Below are positions 21,634 to 35,381 of a stretch of DNA of 64,000 nucleotides, piece after piece. The notes below the pieces were generated by a model, which made no database searches, was not told where the DNA came from, and worked only from the letters and a program-made list of their open reading frames with translations. A program made the position numbers and the translations under genes. Each line of letters begins with the position of its first letter. Position 1 is the stretch's first letter. Source of the stretch: Sarcomyxa edulis (Eukaryota; Basidiomycota; Agaricomycetes; Agaricales; Mycenaceae); the NCBI GenBank assembly GCA_009761415.1, contig QUOL01000002.1, positions 1,736,001 through 1,800,000 on the forward strand, given 5' to 3'.

Positions 21634-23604
21634 ATGTTGTTCAAGCTCAACAGCTGGTTCTGTGTTTTCTTCTTGTTGCTGGCTCAACCTGGGTTCAGCC
21701 GGGCTGCCCAATTTATTTCTTCTCGCGACGCCGGCAGCCAGCTTCCGTTTTCTACAGAGCAAAGTCCTTGTAGGATCAGAGTGGGAGAAAAGATCGTGTC
21801 GACAGCTTGGGCTCATGACTCCTCAGGTCCATATACGTTCCGATTGACTTTCAAAGGTGTGTGTGTGGATTTTATTGCTTTTATTTGTTGCGCTGAAGAA
21901 TTATTACAGGGAACTATGTCCATGCTACATGTACTTCGGACGTCCAATTTGCTATTGACGGAGTGCCGCCTGAGACGAATGTCTCTATAAATCCACATGA
22001 CTTGTACGTTCGAACGTATCGAAATGACTCTCTCTCTGAAGGCGAGCATGTTCTCTCGATCTACTCGCACGTCCGGATGACCGTGACCACCATACTGGAT
22101 CGGCATGCGACTAGCAGGTAACGTCCCTTACACTTCTTTGACGCTCATTGGCATTGATGATTTGCGTCTCATACTTTCTAGACGCATGACCATGATTAAT
22201 GCTAGATCAAACCCGCTTTCCCAACCAAAGATCCTAGGGCCCATCCTTGCTGCAATTTTTGCCCTGGTTTCACTCGTTTCTGGTGTTCTCATATATTTCA
22301 TGCTCAATCAACGCCGGCGGTCGAGGAGGAAGGACGGTCTCGAATTTGGAATAAAACATACTCAACATCCCGTTCGATCTCACTTTCTGCATCGTAAAAA
22401 AGGAAAAACGTCCGACGAGAAGCGCCGTAGATCATCATCAACTCAATCTAGCAGATCTATCGTAGCTATGTATCGCTCCTCGCGTTCGAGTCGGAATGCT
22501 TGGAAAGCAAGATTAACGCCATCCGCACCCACCTCCCCAATAAATTCATCGCGTGAAGATAATTTGATGACCCGAACGCCCATGACCAACGCTGACAGAG
22601 TCATGATACCTCGTCCTCCCAGCCCTGTTGCCCGCTCAACACTTCGTACACGTCGACAAACCACTCGACGAGCTGCCATCATGGCACTCCCTCCCAGACC
22701 CAGTCCAACTGGGTACGTAGATCGTCCCTTACCGTCAGCACCTCCAAGCGCTCGTCGACATTCCTCACCATCCACTCCTGCATTCCGTCCAGATCAGCCA
22801 CCAATCACTTTGAAGTCAACGATGCCAATCTCTCGTAACACGGAGACCCCTTCTCGACCTAGTCAAACCGCTATACAACATTCGCTCCAATCCGTTCCTC
22901 CTGTCACTCGTCGACATTCGTCACCATCTACTCCCACCTTTCATGCAAGCCCACAGATGGCTTCAAAAACATCAGAGCCAATTATCTCCATTTTGGAGAC
23001 CCCTTCCCAGCCTAGATCGGTCTCACAAGCACTGCACACCATGTTCTCCAGTGTTGGAATGGAGACCGTCTCACCTAATATAAACACGCCGCATGGACCA
23101 CTTGCAGAGTTCTTGAACATCAAGTCTCTCCCAACACCTTCACTTCGATCAGTTGCATCTACGGATATATCGTCTTCCCATCCCTCCGTTCCTGGTCTAG
23201 CCCTCCGAAAGAGGCGCGACAGCACCATCTCCAATCTTCGTGGCGGACAGCAATCCATCCGTTATATGACCCCAGACGATATTGCCCGTCGCACTCTAGA
23301 GCTTAAGCACGAGCTTGCCCAACTCGAGGCGCGACAAAGGTCTCCGTCTAGAAGTGTTTCTCGTGCTCGTTCGCGATCCAATGTATCGGAGCCCTCAGAT
23401 GCATTCCTGCCCTCATCGAATGCTGCACCCGCAATAAGACGCCCATCCGGCGATGATCGGTTGCAGTTGGAGATCAATGCTATCAAGAAGGATATGGAGA
23501 AACTGCAGAATTTTTCTGCCGCTGGGAAGGCTCGTTGGGTCGTACCTCAGACTCCTCGTGGACTCCCTGCAACTCCGAGACTTCCGCCTCCGGATCGTTT
23601 GTAG
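21634..23604 (+). CDS. Type I membrane protein with Ser/Pro-rich cytoplasmic tail
   Basis: Exons 21634-21856, 21910-22117 and 22182-23604 join in phase, giving about 617 residues. The N-terminus (MLFKLNSWFCVFFLLLAQPG, then FSRA) is a good secretion signal. The ectodomain of ~130 residues has two sequons (NVS, NDS). A transmembrane segment (ILGPILAAIFALVSLVSGVL) is followed by RRRSRRK, so the rest is cytoplasmic. The tail is Ser/Pro/Arg-rich with many RHSSPSTP-type repeats, then a short coiled coil (LELKHELAQLEAR). This architecture is common in basidiomycete surface sensors or adhesins, but no named domain is visible. Confidence 0.78.
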
Positions 23605-24000
23605 ATCATCCTTCGTTTGAATCTCGAGTTGAGTACTACATATAATTATTATATTTGATGGCAACGGACCACTACATACCGTTTATTTGAATGTTTTACG
23701 GAACAAGTACGAATTGAACGTACAATTGGGATTTGTCTGCGACGTGGCTTCTAAACTAGGCCAAATAGTCTGGAAGTTCAAGCTCTAAGCTCGGTTATCA
23801 CAGAAAGTAAGGTACCGTACAACAACTTGCTGGCTCTATACACCACCGATCAATAAGTATTTGCTGGTTTTAAATCGAAACATATAGCTCTGAATGCGTG
23901 ACAACTACTGTTCCAGTTCCTTTTCCTATCCTTTTCCTATGTGCTCCTTTTTACTCCTGGATCACCGTTAGTAGACTTTCTACGCACAAGTATTTTACAT
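23605..24000. other. Convergent 3' region
   Basis: This 396-base stretch lies between two converging genes and would hold both 3' UTRs. It is AT-rich, contains a direct repeat of TCCTTTTCCTA near 23920-23940, and has no supported gene. Confidence 0.45.
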
Positions 24001-25652
<1,652 letters not shown>

Positions 25653-25810
25653 TGTGTTGGTAGAACGAAGGATTGTCCTGCACCGAATGGGTGAGCTGAT
25701 CATGAAGGACGAAAGAAATTTAGAGTTGTCAAAGTCTAGACCAAATCCGAGTAAGCCGAGACATGATGTGACGTGACGACCCGTGACAGTAAGTGACATT
25801 AGTGTGACAG

Positions 25811-25816
25811 ACGCGT
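25811..25816. promoter_or_regulatory. ACGCGT box in the shared LYS12/CDT2 promoter
   Basis: A perfect ACGCGT lies 46 bases before the CDT2 start, followed directly by a second ACGCG. CDT2 is cell-cycle regulated in other fungi, so an MBF-type role is plausible but inferred. Confidence 0.4.
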
Positions 25817-25861
25817 ACGCGATGAATCAACGACTTTCAAATTTCAACCAGCGTTACTGCC

Positions 25862-27688
25862 ATGCTACCCAGCCCGTCCTGCTCTCCTCGTCCTGCTCTC
25901 GAGAACCGCACAAACCAATATCTTAATGCCACCACTACTCCTCAACATAAATCGTGGTTCTCGTTACCGACACCTTCTACAGGCAAACGACCATTGACAG
26001 CTGGCGCGGATGACCATGATGTCGGACCCGCGAAACGCCTCAAGTTCACCCTTGACGAAGACGACACGGATTACTCGAGCTCTGAAGACAATGATAGTGA
26101 TATAGACGCGGAAGACGTGCTGGCGTTGAATCGGGCTAGAGCACGTAAACAGACTGTTTTTCATATTATGAACAACGCTGCTATGGCTTGGCCATCTGCG
26201 AGATATAGACTGCCACAGGGTGCGCTCTTCATGGGATTTTTATTGCTATCTCGACTAAAATTGGTCTTCTAGTATCCTCGCGACCAATACTACAGTCGTT
26301 CGTATCATCCAATAAATCAGATCTGTTCAAATGTCAGTCTACTGCTGCTGGGTACGATCTAACGCCTCCTTACTCGTGTTCGTATAGTCATGGTATGTTT
26401 TTGTCATTTGTCAATACTTGATTCCATGTTCATCGAGCAATATAGCTGCAAAGAGTGGGGGCACACCTTTGCTAGCTGTGGCAACCGAGGAAGGATCTGT
26501 TCATATTTTAAATACGTCTAAACGGCTGGATTGGGATCCCGGTGAGCGCTTCATCGGAACCCTCTACATTTGTCTATTTCTGACTTCATTCCAGAGCCAC
26601 CTCGGATCACTTTACAGCCACACAGAAATGGGATATTTGATGTCAAATGGAACGCGTTCGATACGCTTTTGGCCACATGTTCAGGTGACCTATCGACGCG
26701 TATATCGTGTCCTACGAAAGGCATAACCATCGCCGTTCTACGCGGACACACAAGTACCGTCAAATGTGTTTCCTGGGACCCGAGTCATCAAGATTTACTA
26801 AGTACGGGGGGTAGAGATGGCAAGATATGTCTGTGGGATTTGAGAGTGAGTGGTGGATATAGAGCGGGCGTATTGAGTCCGGTCATGTCCATTCAAGACG
26901 CACATGAGGAATCTGGTAAGTCCAAAGGGAAGGGACGGAAAAAAGCCGTGCCGTTGGCGAAAAGCGTGACAAATTTGTTGTACCACCGTACACGGCCTGA
27001 TGAACTGATCAGTAGCGGTTCATTCGATGGGTACGTGACTGCTTGCAGACGGGAAGAGACAAAGTACTGATTATCTCGTAGTATCTTGCATTCATGGGAC
27101 CTCCGCCTGCCGACAAAAACAAAGAAGTCGGCGAAACCAAAACGACCAATTCCTCTCTACTCTTCCCCTCTAGATCCTACGGCATTGAATGCCTCACGTC
27201 GTCCTCGTGGAATCACAAGTCTCGCAAGTGGGTCAGGACCGACCGCTGACTTGATCTTCGGGCTCGGAGCCGACTCGCGGATACATACATATTCGCTACC
27301 ATATCTCGCTGCGCAATCGAGTGGTGGATATACGCACGAACATATGCAGACCAATTCATTCTACGTACGGATAGCTGCCTCACCTTGTGGACGATGGTTG
27401 GCTAGCGGAAGTACTGGAGTGGGAGCGAACGGCAATATATTCTTGTATGATGTCAGTGAGGCTGGACGTCCATCGCTGAAGGGTAGAGTCCATCGAACGG
27501 TGCCCGGTGCGGTTGAATTGAAGGGCCAGGATGGGGAGGTTGGAGCTCTAGATTGGGCAGAGGGGATGCTGGCTACCTGCGCGGATGACGGAAGTATCCG
27601 AGTTTGGAGACCAGATGTAGAGACGTACAAGAGCTGTGTTGAACAGCCAGAGGAGAAGAAGTGGGAATGGAGTTGGTCAAGAGACTGA
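25862..27688 (+). CDS. CDT2: WD40 protein CDT2/DTL, substrate receptor of CRL4 ubiquitin ligase
   Basis: Starts MLPSPSCSPRPALENRTNQY with a disordered, acidic N-terminus (DEDDTDYSSSEDNDSDID). Exons then give YDLTPPYSCSYSH, AAKSGGTPLLAVATEEG, VHILNTSKRLDWDP, ITLQPHRNGIFDVKWNAFD, LLATCSGDLSTRI, VLRGHTSTVKCVSWDPS, LLSTGGRDGKICLWDLRV and more blades up to GMLATCADDGSIRVWRPD. Several GH/WD repeats indicate a seven-blade propeller, and the conserved order matches Cdt2 rather than a generic WD protein. Cdt2 recruits PCNA-bound substrates such as the licensing factor Cdt1 for degradation in S phase. A linker rich in Lys (SKGKGRKKAVPLAKS) sits between blades. It ends at 27688 facing ARL1. Confidence 0.86.
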
Positions 27689-27925
27689 TACCGTGTTATT
27701 TGTATGACGATCATATATATCTTGGACAATGCTGCGGCCGATGCTTTGAGTGACGAGGATGCACAACTCGTACATAGAATTAAAGAGGTTAACAGATTAC
27801 AGTTGGGTATCCCGGGATGGTTGATAGCAAGATGTGAGGAGCATGTATCAGTGTAGAGTAGCTAGATGATATGCAGGAACAGGAAGAAAGGTCCAATGTG
27901 GAGGATAAATATGCGAAAAGACGTG

Positions 27926-28822
27926 TTATTTCTTTTGTATCGCGTTTACCAACCTGCGCGTGTGTTCGATTAGTGGATCGTTTGAAGATATATGGGACAG
28001 GACATACCAGTCCAGTCCATCCTCTAGACCTTCTCCTTTTATTGCACAGCTTCCCCGTACACTCCAAGGTCGCGACTTTTCTCCACCGGCTAGCCCCAAC
28101 TGCTCGCTGATATCCTCCGGCTTCAGCGCACCCTCCATGTCTTGCTTATTACAAAAGACCAGCAAAGGCACGCCCTTCAGCTCTTCTTCGGACAACATTG
28201 TCAGTAGCTCGGTACGAGCTGTTGTTAGACGGTCATGATCAGACGAGTCGATGACGTATATTATTGCAGATGTATTGGGGAAATAACATCTCCAATATGG
28301 CCTACAGAGCAATAAGCTTGGTGAATGGACACCAAGAATGAGTATTAGAATGGTCGCACCGAATACTTGTCTGACCACCCAGATCCCATACTTGAAATTT
28401 CACGCTTTTATACTGTAGCCATCCAAGGTCAGTACGAACCAGTTTCAGGGATGATATGGTGACAAACCTGAACAGTTTCTACATTGAATCCGATGGCTGC
28501 AGAGAATTCCATGTCAACGGTACTCAGGAACGACTTCAGCACGCGACCGACGCACTTGGTATTGTAGAAACGACTTCGCCAATCTGCGACTGAATGAGGA
28601 CAGCACGAAGGTCTCACTGGTGAGACGTACTGACCTGTAACCGGTACAGTATTGTTGTCTACAGAAAGATAGTTCAGTATTCGTAATCCTGACACTGAAG
28701 TTTGAAGCAGAGACCTTTCCGGCTGAGTCTAGACCGAGCATGAGGATGCGAACATCCTGGTCTTTGCTCCAATGTACCAGCGACGTTAACGACGAGAAGA
28801 GTGTTGATATAGAGAGGCCCAT
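27926..28822 (-). CDS. ARL1: Arf-like small GTPase ARL1
   Basis: The ATG at 28822 gives MGLSISTLF, with Gly2 available for myristoylation. Joined exons show the P-loop GLDSAGK (split by an intron), GFNVETVQ, switch II VKFQVWDLGGQTS, RPYWRCYFPNTSAIIYVIDS, the NKQD guanine-specificity motif, and a C-terminus reading DGLDW then LVNAIQKK with TAA at 27926. Length (~185 residues) and the RPYWRCY segment match ARL1 rather than ARF1. ARL1 acts at the trans-Golgi, recruiting GRIP-domain golgins and Arf exchange factors. At least five introns interrupt this short gene. Confidence 0.88.
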
Positions 28823-28968
28823 GGAGGATGTAGTGGTTGGTAAGAAACAGGGAATTCGGAAATGTTTGGTGACACCTCTCCCGTTACAGGTACACGTGCT
28901 ATTTTTAGGCTTGTCCTCGAACTCTTCGTCAAAAGTACTCGCTCAATCTCTACGGGATTACTATCGCT

Positions 28969-30111
28969 ATGTCGGTCTCGGATGCTCCTCAAGAATCTCC
29001 AAAACCCATCAAACGTTCCAAAAAATCATCCAAGTCTCATTCCTCCGATGTAGGTCCTTCGAACACTTCGCCCGCATCAGATTCAGAAAGTAGCAAGCGG
29101 AAGGAGGCTTCCACGGAAGGCGAGGTCAGTAAAGAGTTGCGGAAAAAAGAGAAGAAAAAGAAAGAACGTTTGGAACCCGTACAAGACTCTGGTGAGGAAC
29201 AGAGTACACCTTCTCGACCCGAGGACGATGATGCGAAAAAGGCAAGAAAGGAAAAGCGGAGGAAAGAACGTGCTTTGGAAGCTGTTGCGACTCCAGAGGA
29301 CAAAACAGAAGAACAGGATGCGGTGAGCCCTTCCGAGGTAATTCTCGAACGGAAGAAAGTCGCAAAACCCAAAAGGACTTTGACGAATTTGGAGAACGGA
29401 GAGGATGTAGCTGTGGAAAAGGGGGAGAAGAAACGGAAACGCAAGAAGGACAGAGCGGATGGCGACAAGGAGGCTCACGACCATGCACCACAACCCAAGA
29501 AAAAGAAACGCAAGAATGATACTGGGCTTCCAGATCCTACCGAAGATGCTGCTTTATCTGAACAGGCTCGCAAAGGTGGAGTTCTTGTTTCTCTCATACC
29601 TACTTCTCCTGGGCTTACCTTCGATCTCAATACAGCTTTAGCTTATGCCCATGACCAATTTAACGATCCAGGTAGTTGGAAGTTCAACAAAGCTCGTCAA
29701 AATTGGCTTATCCGAAATCTATGGTCCAGCGAGGCAGTAAGCATAACTTCTATCTGTCGTGGATACTGTTGCATAGCGCTGATTATATTTTTCCAGATAC
29801 CAGATACACACCTACCCCTCCTGACACGATACTTGGCAAATGTACAAGGAGGCGTACGCGAAGTAAGTGGTTAACCCGTTCAAAACCAGACATATGCTCA
29901 TGCGCATGACTTTTAGGCCCTAATAAAAGCTTGCAAGACTGCCCTCGCACCTCCAGAAGCAGAGGTTGCAGAGCCAACGACTACAACACCAGCTGCTGAA
30001 GGCGAGATCATAGCTCCACCCAAAGTCACATTTGCTGTTGAGGTCGATCATGCAGCAATAGTCAAGCAGGCTCGTGCGCGTGCTATCCTGGATGTACTTT
30101 CCTCCGAGTAA
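28969..30111 (+). CDS. WKF-domain nuclear/nucleolar protein (C7orf50-like)
   Basis: Exons 28969-29736, 29797-29862 and 29917-30111 total 1,029 bases (342 residues). The first ~170 residues are Lys/Glu/Arg-rich with nuclear-localisation-like clusters (KKEKKKKERL, EKKRKRKKDR, PKKKKRK). A WKF domain follows: DPGSWKFNKARQNWLIRNLW, then DTHLPLLTRYLANVQGGVRE. The WKF domain is known from human C7orf50 and relatives, which associate with the nucleolus and ribosome biogenesis; molecular role unclear. The stop TAA is at 30109. It is head-to-head with ARL1, starts 146 bases apart. Confidence 0.84.
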
Positions 30112-30448
30112 CGAGTTCGTTCACTGGTTGGCATGCAGTCATGAGCATCCTCATCATTGCTGATCCTGCGCTGAGTAAATCTATGGGTACGCGCTGTTAA
30201 GATGGTATTCATCAGCCATAAAATAGTAGATTCGACCGATAGGAATTGTAAGTGCGGTACTACACGACTCAGTAGCAGGTTGACAGACCATCTAAATATG
30301 AGGGTGATAAGGCGAGATGAACCCAAGTCCGTAAAACCTGAGCAATTATCTCCGCGTAACTTTTCAGTCGCGTACCGCGCAGTCAACCCATCAGACTCGA
30401 GCTTATATACATCTTGGGCAGGCTCTCCTCCTCCTTGGTACTCTGGCT
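30112..30448. other. Intergenic, promoter of IME4
   Basis: No gene is supported in these 337 bases. A minus-strand 112-codon frame at 30048-30386 overlaps the previous gene's end and has no features. Confidence 0.4.
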
Positions 30449-32368
30449 ATGGCTGACCATGATGAAGGACTGAAGCTAGTCGCATCCCATACCCTCTACA
30501 CCCTATTCGACTCTGGTAGAGTTTCGACTCCAATCGCCTCTATGGACCTCCTCACGAGGGTAATTGCTTCCAAACCTCCAACCGGCCTCTTCCCAACTTC
30601 ATCAACTCCTCCTAGGTTTCGATTGACTGACCTGGCACGTTTTGAATCCATACTGGAGGCCCTCTCGCAATCTTGGGATCGTGGGGCTATAACGCTTTCG
30701 CGCGATGACGGAGAACTCTCGGTACTAGACGTTACACTAGGTGCTAGCGCTGTACCAAAGCCAACTGGACTTGAGGGACTATTACCACGCAAGAGAAAAA
30801 GAGTGGTAGACGAGGATGCAGACTCGGCAGCAGGGGACGATGACGGAGACGAACAATCATTCGAAGATGTTCCTCCTCGCAGTGCTTCGACTCTTGCTAG
30901 TCTGAGCAAGGAACTCAAGGAAGTATACGCAATATTGCAGAAAAGTACTGCAAAAGGTCGTCTGCTAGCTGAGCAGGTATTTCTCAACGTTCCATTCTAG
31001 TCGTGTCCCTCTAATGATTTGCGGTAGTATCACTCGGCGGAAGAGCATTTCGAGCCTATATGCCCCCACATCACCAAAGACGAGTGTTCAAAGGCCCGAA
31101 ACCTCAAACTATCTGAATCTACACCATCCACTTCTACTGCAGCACCAGCCGGCATCTGCGATCTCATACATTTCCGCCCCCTGCTTCGACCACACACAGA
31201 CCCTTCTCTCGGGCATTGTTCCTACCTCAATACATGTTATTCTGAACCGACATATGCTCAATCTCCGTCGATTCCACCATTCCCAGGTTCCGTTCACAGT
31301 CACGGACAGGCTCCTCCAAATTCTCGGGGTCCCGTATCTTTACCCTCTGGTCTTGGTGCAGGCGGCAGAGGCAAAGAGAAGGCTCCTTGTAGATATCTCC
31401 ATTACGAGGTCGACTGGGATGGTGGAGATGGAGATCGGACGCGCCCGAATGGCAAGGGAAGAGATCTCGGCAAAAAATCCAAGACTTACAAGTTGGGTAT
31501 AGGAATGGGGCCGGATGGGAAGAACATGCAAGTCGTAAGATAGTCCTGATTTACCCCATCTTTCGCTCAATCCTGATCACCTACATAGCTACCTCCACAA
31601 TGGATAAACTGTGATCTACGAAGGTTCGATTACTCTGTCTTGGGTAAATTCCATGTCATCATGGCCGACCCACCATGGGATATCCACATGAGTGTACGTA
31701 TTCTCCTGACCTCTCCAGCCTATAACTTACATTCGTAAACTAGCTTCCATACGGCACGATGACCGATGACGAAATGCGTGCCATGCCCATCCCCACTCTC
31801 CAAGACGAAGGGATGCTCTTCCTTTGGGTCACTGGTCGAGCCATGGAAGTTGGTCGCGAATGCCTACGTGTATGGGGATACACACGCGTGGACGAAGTCG
31901 TCTGGGTCAAAACGAACCAACTTCAACGCGTCATTCGAACAGGAAGGACCGGGCATTGGCTGAATCATACCAAAGAGCATATGCTCGTTGGTGTCAAGAC
32001 CGTCACAGACGGTCCGGGGGGTGCTCTGAAGTTCCCTTCGTGGGCTAATCGAGGATTAGATACGGATGTTATCGTTTCCGAGGTGAGGGAGACTAGTAGG
32101 AAGCCTGATGAGGTTTATGGGATGATCGAGCGGATGTGTCCTGGTGGTAGGAAGATTGAGATTTTCGGAAGGAAACATAATACGCGACCGGGATGGTTGA
32201 CGCTCGGAAATCAACTGGGACCTGATCAAATTTATGAGGAGGACTTGAAGGAACGGATCAAAGCGAGGTGAGCCCTACATACTCTCCATGTTCTTCTTTG
32301 TATACTGACCATCATGTAGGTATCCTGAACGTACTATCAACACACCTGCAAGTGGAAGCCATCCCTGA
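30449..32368 (+). CDS. IME4: METTL3/IME4-type mRNA N6-adenosine methyltransferase (MT-A70)
   Basis: The ATG at 30449 opens exon 1 (to 30976), which joins at 31028; further introns lie near 31540-31589, 31695-31742 and 32270-32318. The N-terminal third is helical with a LLPRKRKR nuclear signal. A middle Cys/His region ([25 protein letters not shown]) resembles the paired CCCH zinc fingers of METTL3. The catalytic domain contains [20 protein letters not shown], then the SAM-binding DPPW motif (~residue 372), [49 protein letters not shown] and [19 protein letters not shown]. This is METTL3, not METTL14 or METTL4, because DPPW and the gate-loop residues are intact. It writes m6A in mRNA; in yeast the Ime4 enzyme promotes meiosis. 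End: GSHP, TGA at 32366. Confidence 0.9.
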
Positions 32369-32615
32369 GTGGCTTCCTTCGATGTATTGTATATATTTTG
32401 TAACTCTTCCTGTACAGTAGTATTCGGACAGGCTTTCATTTCTAGCAATCGATATCATTCCCCTGTAATTAAATAGTGTACAGATCTATACGTCCAATAT
32501 ATATGGAAGAGAAAAAGCCAATCTACATTTGCAAAACAACACAACAGCCATAACATGCGAAAAAGTCCCTCAACAGAAGTCCAGAGGAGCTCTATTGTAT
32601 ACAACATGGACATTA

Positions 32616-34226
32616 TCAGGAACGCCCTCTATCCAACTCCTTCACCACTAAATCGTTTACCGCTTTCGGGTTATCCAAGTAGACTGTGACGGAAACTAAT
32701 TAGTGTGAGGATACAAGAGGCAACGACATGAAGAACATACCATGATGCCCAGCATTGTTGATGATATACATCATGCCACCTCCGTTCCCGGCCTGGCGGA
32801 GTCTCTCGACAGAGTCCTTACCTCCTTCTGGGTCCATCCAATCATGGTCGCCATCTATGAGAAATAACGAATGTTACAAGAACATAAGATGAATGGATGA
32901 GATAAATACGAACAAACGAAAGTGACAGGAATCTTGAGTTCAGATATCCGATCTACGAGAGGGAGACGAGCGTAAGCTCCAGGTGCCAGTATGTGGGCTA
33001 TATGTCAATGTTAGTGGGATACTAAAGAATAGAAGGAATCAGCACTCACATATGCAATATTCTCCAGAACCCTTGGCCAAGGTGATGTTGAGGATGTAAT
33101 CGTGCATGTCTCTGGTATCTTCCTCGCTCAAACCGCTGAATCTCCGGGAAGAATACTGATCAACCAAGTCAATGGGTGTTGACGTGTCGAAGCGACGGAT
33201 TGTAACACACCTTTCCAACAAGCATCGGTCCCCAGAAGAGAGTAGCTCTGACGGCCTGGAATGGACTCCACCCTTCCTCCCATAAATAAGTGAACAGCTT
33301 CCTAGTCCTGCTTTCCTGTCTCTTTTCCGTCTGTTGGACTTTCCTGATATCATCAACCTTCCCCTGAGTCGCCTCTTGCGCAGCACCAGTTCCACTCGCC
33401 TCTTGATCAGTCACCTCTCTCGATGGTAAGCTCAAATCATCCGGGCCTCGAGGAACGCCAGCAGGTGAAAGCAGAATCAACCTATCGACCCTCCCAGGGT
33501 ACTTCAATGCATAAACCACGCTTAGATACGCTCCAAGCGAATGTCCGACGAGCGACATCTTCTCTAATCCCATCTTGACTCTCCACTCTTCTAGGGAATC
33601 AACAAAGAAATTCTCTGCTTCGTGGACACGGCCTGGGATATCTTCGCGTTTGGATTTGATGGTGAATGGTACACGTGCGGACCGACCCATTCCAAGCCAA
33701 TCAAGGGCGTACACAGAGGTGTTACGTCGACCTGCCCATCGGGCGAGAGATGGGAAATTTCGAAAGAAGAATCCGAGTCCAGCGCCATATCCGTGGAGAA
33801 TGACAGCTGGAGGGGGTGATGCGGCTGTAGGCGGTGAAGTGGGTGTTATTGAAAGGGTATTAATATAATGTTTCGGGGTAGAAAGGTCGACACGGGAACT
33901 GTGGGCAATTACTGGACTATCAGAGGAGTCGGGTGGCGACGAGAGGTTTTCTGGACGGAAGAACGGCAGACGTCTGAATGATACCGTTTAGTACATGTCT
34001 CGAGTACGGCTTAGGGGCCTGCCTACCTGAGAAGTCGTTCCTCACTTGCTGCGCTCTGCTTCTCGCCTGCTGACCACCTGAAATAAAACATTGGATACGC
34101 AGCTATTGATTCGTATACATCCTACACGTACCAACTTCGAAGACTAGCAGTGAAAGTGGAGGGTATCTCGCGGGCTGGAGGTAATGGTAACAAGGTACTA
34201 CTGGCAGATGGTTCACTGGCGGGCAT
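32616..34226 (-). CDS. Alpha/beta hydrolase of the ABHD4/ABHD5 (CGI-58, Cld1/Ict1) type
   Basis: The ATG at 34226 gives MPASEPSASSTLLPLP. Exons then show PAVILHGYGAGLGFFFRNF (oxyanion-hole HGYGAG), YALDWLGMGRSARVPF, the nucleophile elbow SLVGHSLGAYLSVVYAL, LILLSPAGVP, a cap region with FTYLWEEGWSPFQ, IPVTFVYGDHDWMDP (acid) and NNAGHHVYLDNP (catalytic His), ending DRGRS at 32616. All three catalytic residues are present, so this should be an active lipase, phospholipase or acyltransferase. Relatives act on cardiolipin or lysophospholipids at mitochondria or lipid droplets. The acidic/basic insert around QEATQGKVDDIRKVQQTEKR is longer than usual. Confidence 0.85.
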
Positions 34227-34622
34227 GCTGAAGTGTGGGGCGATCCTGCGCAGGTTCCAGATGAGAGATTGAGCTCTAGACGTCGTGGTGGGTATCAGGA
34301 GAAGGATAGAAAGGGAACAGGAGGACTCGGGATGAGATTTATAAAGAGGACACGCCGCCTTGCCGAAGCAGCGGCGATGCTCAGGGATCAATGCCGCAAA
34401 CAGACGTCACCAAACTCCGACTGTTACTCCGCCTCGTTCAAACTCCGTGACTCTTCCCCGCGTCCTCCTTTGACGGGAGCAAATGCAACTTCAATATTCA
34501 TGCGAGGCTATTCGAGGAAACTGCAATTGACTCCTCAAAATTTGGTGATGGAGATGAGTTTGTAGCCATGTATCACATACAATTATTACTCTTAAGTTTG
34601 AGGTGATTGGTCATGTGCCATC
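34227..34622. other. Divergent promoter between ABHD-like gene and COA8
   Basis: No coding sequence supported. A 110-codon frame at 34233-34565 has no features and lies in the region expected to hold both promoters. Confidence 0.4.
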
Positions 34623-35226
34623 ATGCTGCTACCATTCCGACCTCCACTCGTTTTCCGCTCAGTCCGTCTCCTTCACTCTTCTCTTGTACGACGCGACCTT
34701 ATTGGTCCTCCAGACCCAATATCTCACATTCGACCCGTCATATACGACGACGCTCCTGAGCGTCCTCGCACTACCAGGTCGTCGATCGCGAAGTTGAACC
34801 ATCCGTACTCCTTGACCGAATTCGAGGACTACCCTATCGATGAATCGTTGAGCGACATGGAATTTCAGTGGAAGCTAAAGAAACAGGATCTAGATATCTT
34901 TCACCAAAACTTTTGGACCGATGTGAGTCAAATCGTCAGTCTCAGAACTGCTCATTCATGAACACGGTACATAAAGCAACACGCGCTTCGAAGCGGCAAA
35001 GCAGAGCGTACTTGCAGGCTTACCAGAGTCCTCCACTGCAGTGGATAAAGAAAATGCACTCTTGGAGTTTTACAAGAAATGGGTCATGCAGGAGAAGGAT
35101 CGGACGGATGCTTATATGAAGGAATGGAGGAAACGCAATGTTTCCGAGATAGTCTTGGCAGCCCGTGTACACTATAGCAGATTCATCTGCCATATCTCGC
35201 GTCTCTTCACCTTCACGAAGACATGA
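34623..35226 (+). CDS. COA8: COA8/APOPT1-like cytochrome c oxidase assembly factor
   Basis: The start MLLPFRPPLVFRSVRLLHSS is an Arg/Ser/Leu mitochondrial presequence. Then RRDLIGPPDPISHIRPVIYD aligns with the IGPPDxxSNxRPV hallmark of COA8, and later LEFYKKWVMQEKDRTDAYMK, EWRKRNVSEIVLAAR match the family's FYKxFL and WYKRNF segments. COA8 protects and assembles cytochrome c oxidase in the mitochondrial matrix. One intron starts at 34923 (GTGAGT). The acceptor is uncertain: homology favours resuming at NTRFEAAKQ (~34978), but that AG is in the wrong phase, and the in-phase AG at 35003-35004 skips nine residues. Confidence 0.76.
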
Positions 35227-35381
35227 TGCTACTACAGTACAGTAAGCCCTGATGATTCGTCCCTCACGCTTTGCTAATTACAATGCATGCAGATACGAAC
35301 TTATATCTTGTGCCTCTCGTTAGGGGCCGGCGTATCTTGGTTCTTGTCTTGCAGATCATTCCTTGTTCCAGGCTCAAATTT

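Noticed and set aside
29037..29493. Three overlapping minus-strand frames opposite the WKF gene
   Set aside because: Phe/Ser-rich shadows of its Lys/Glu-rich sense frame.
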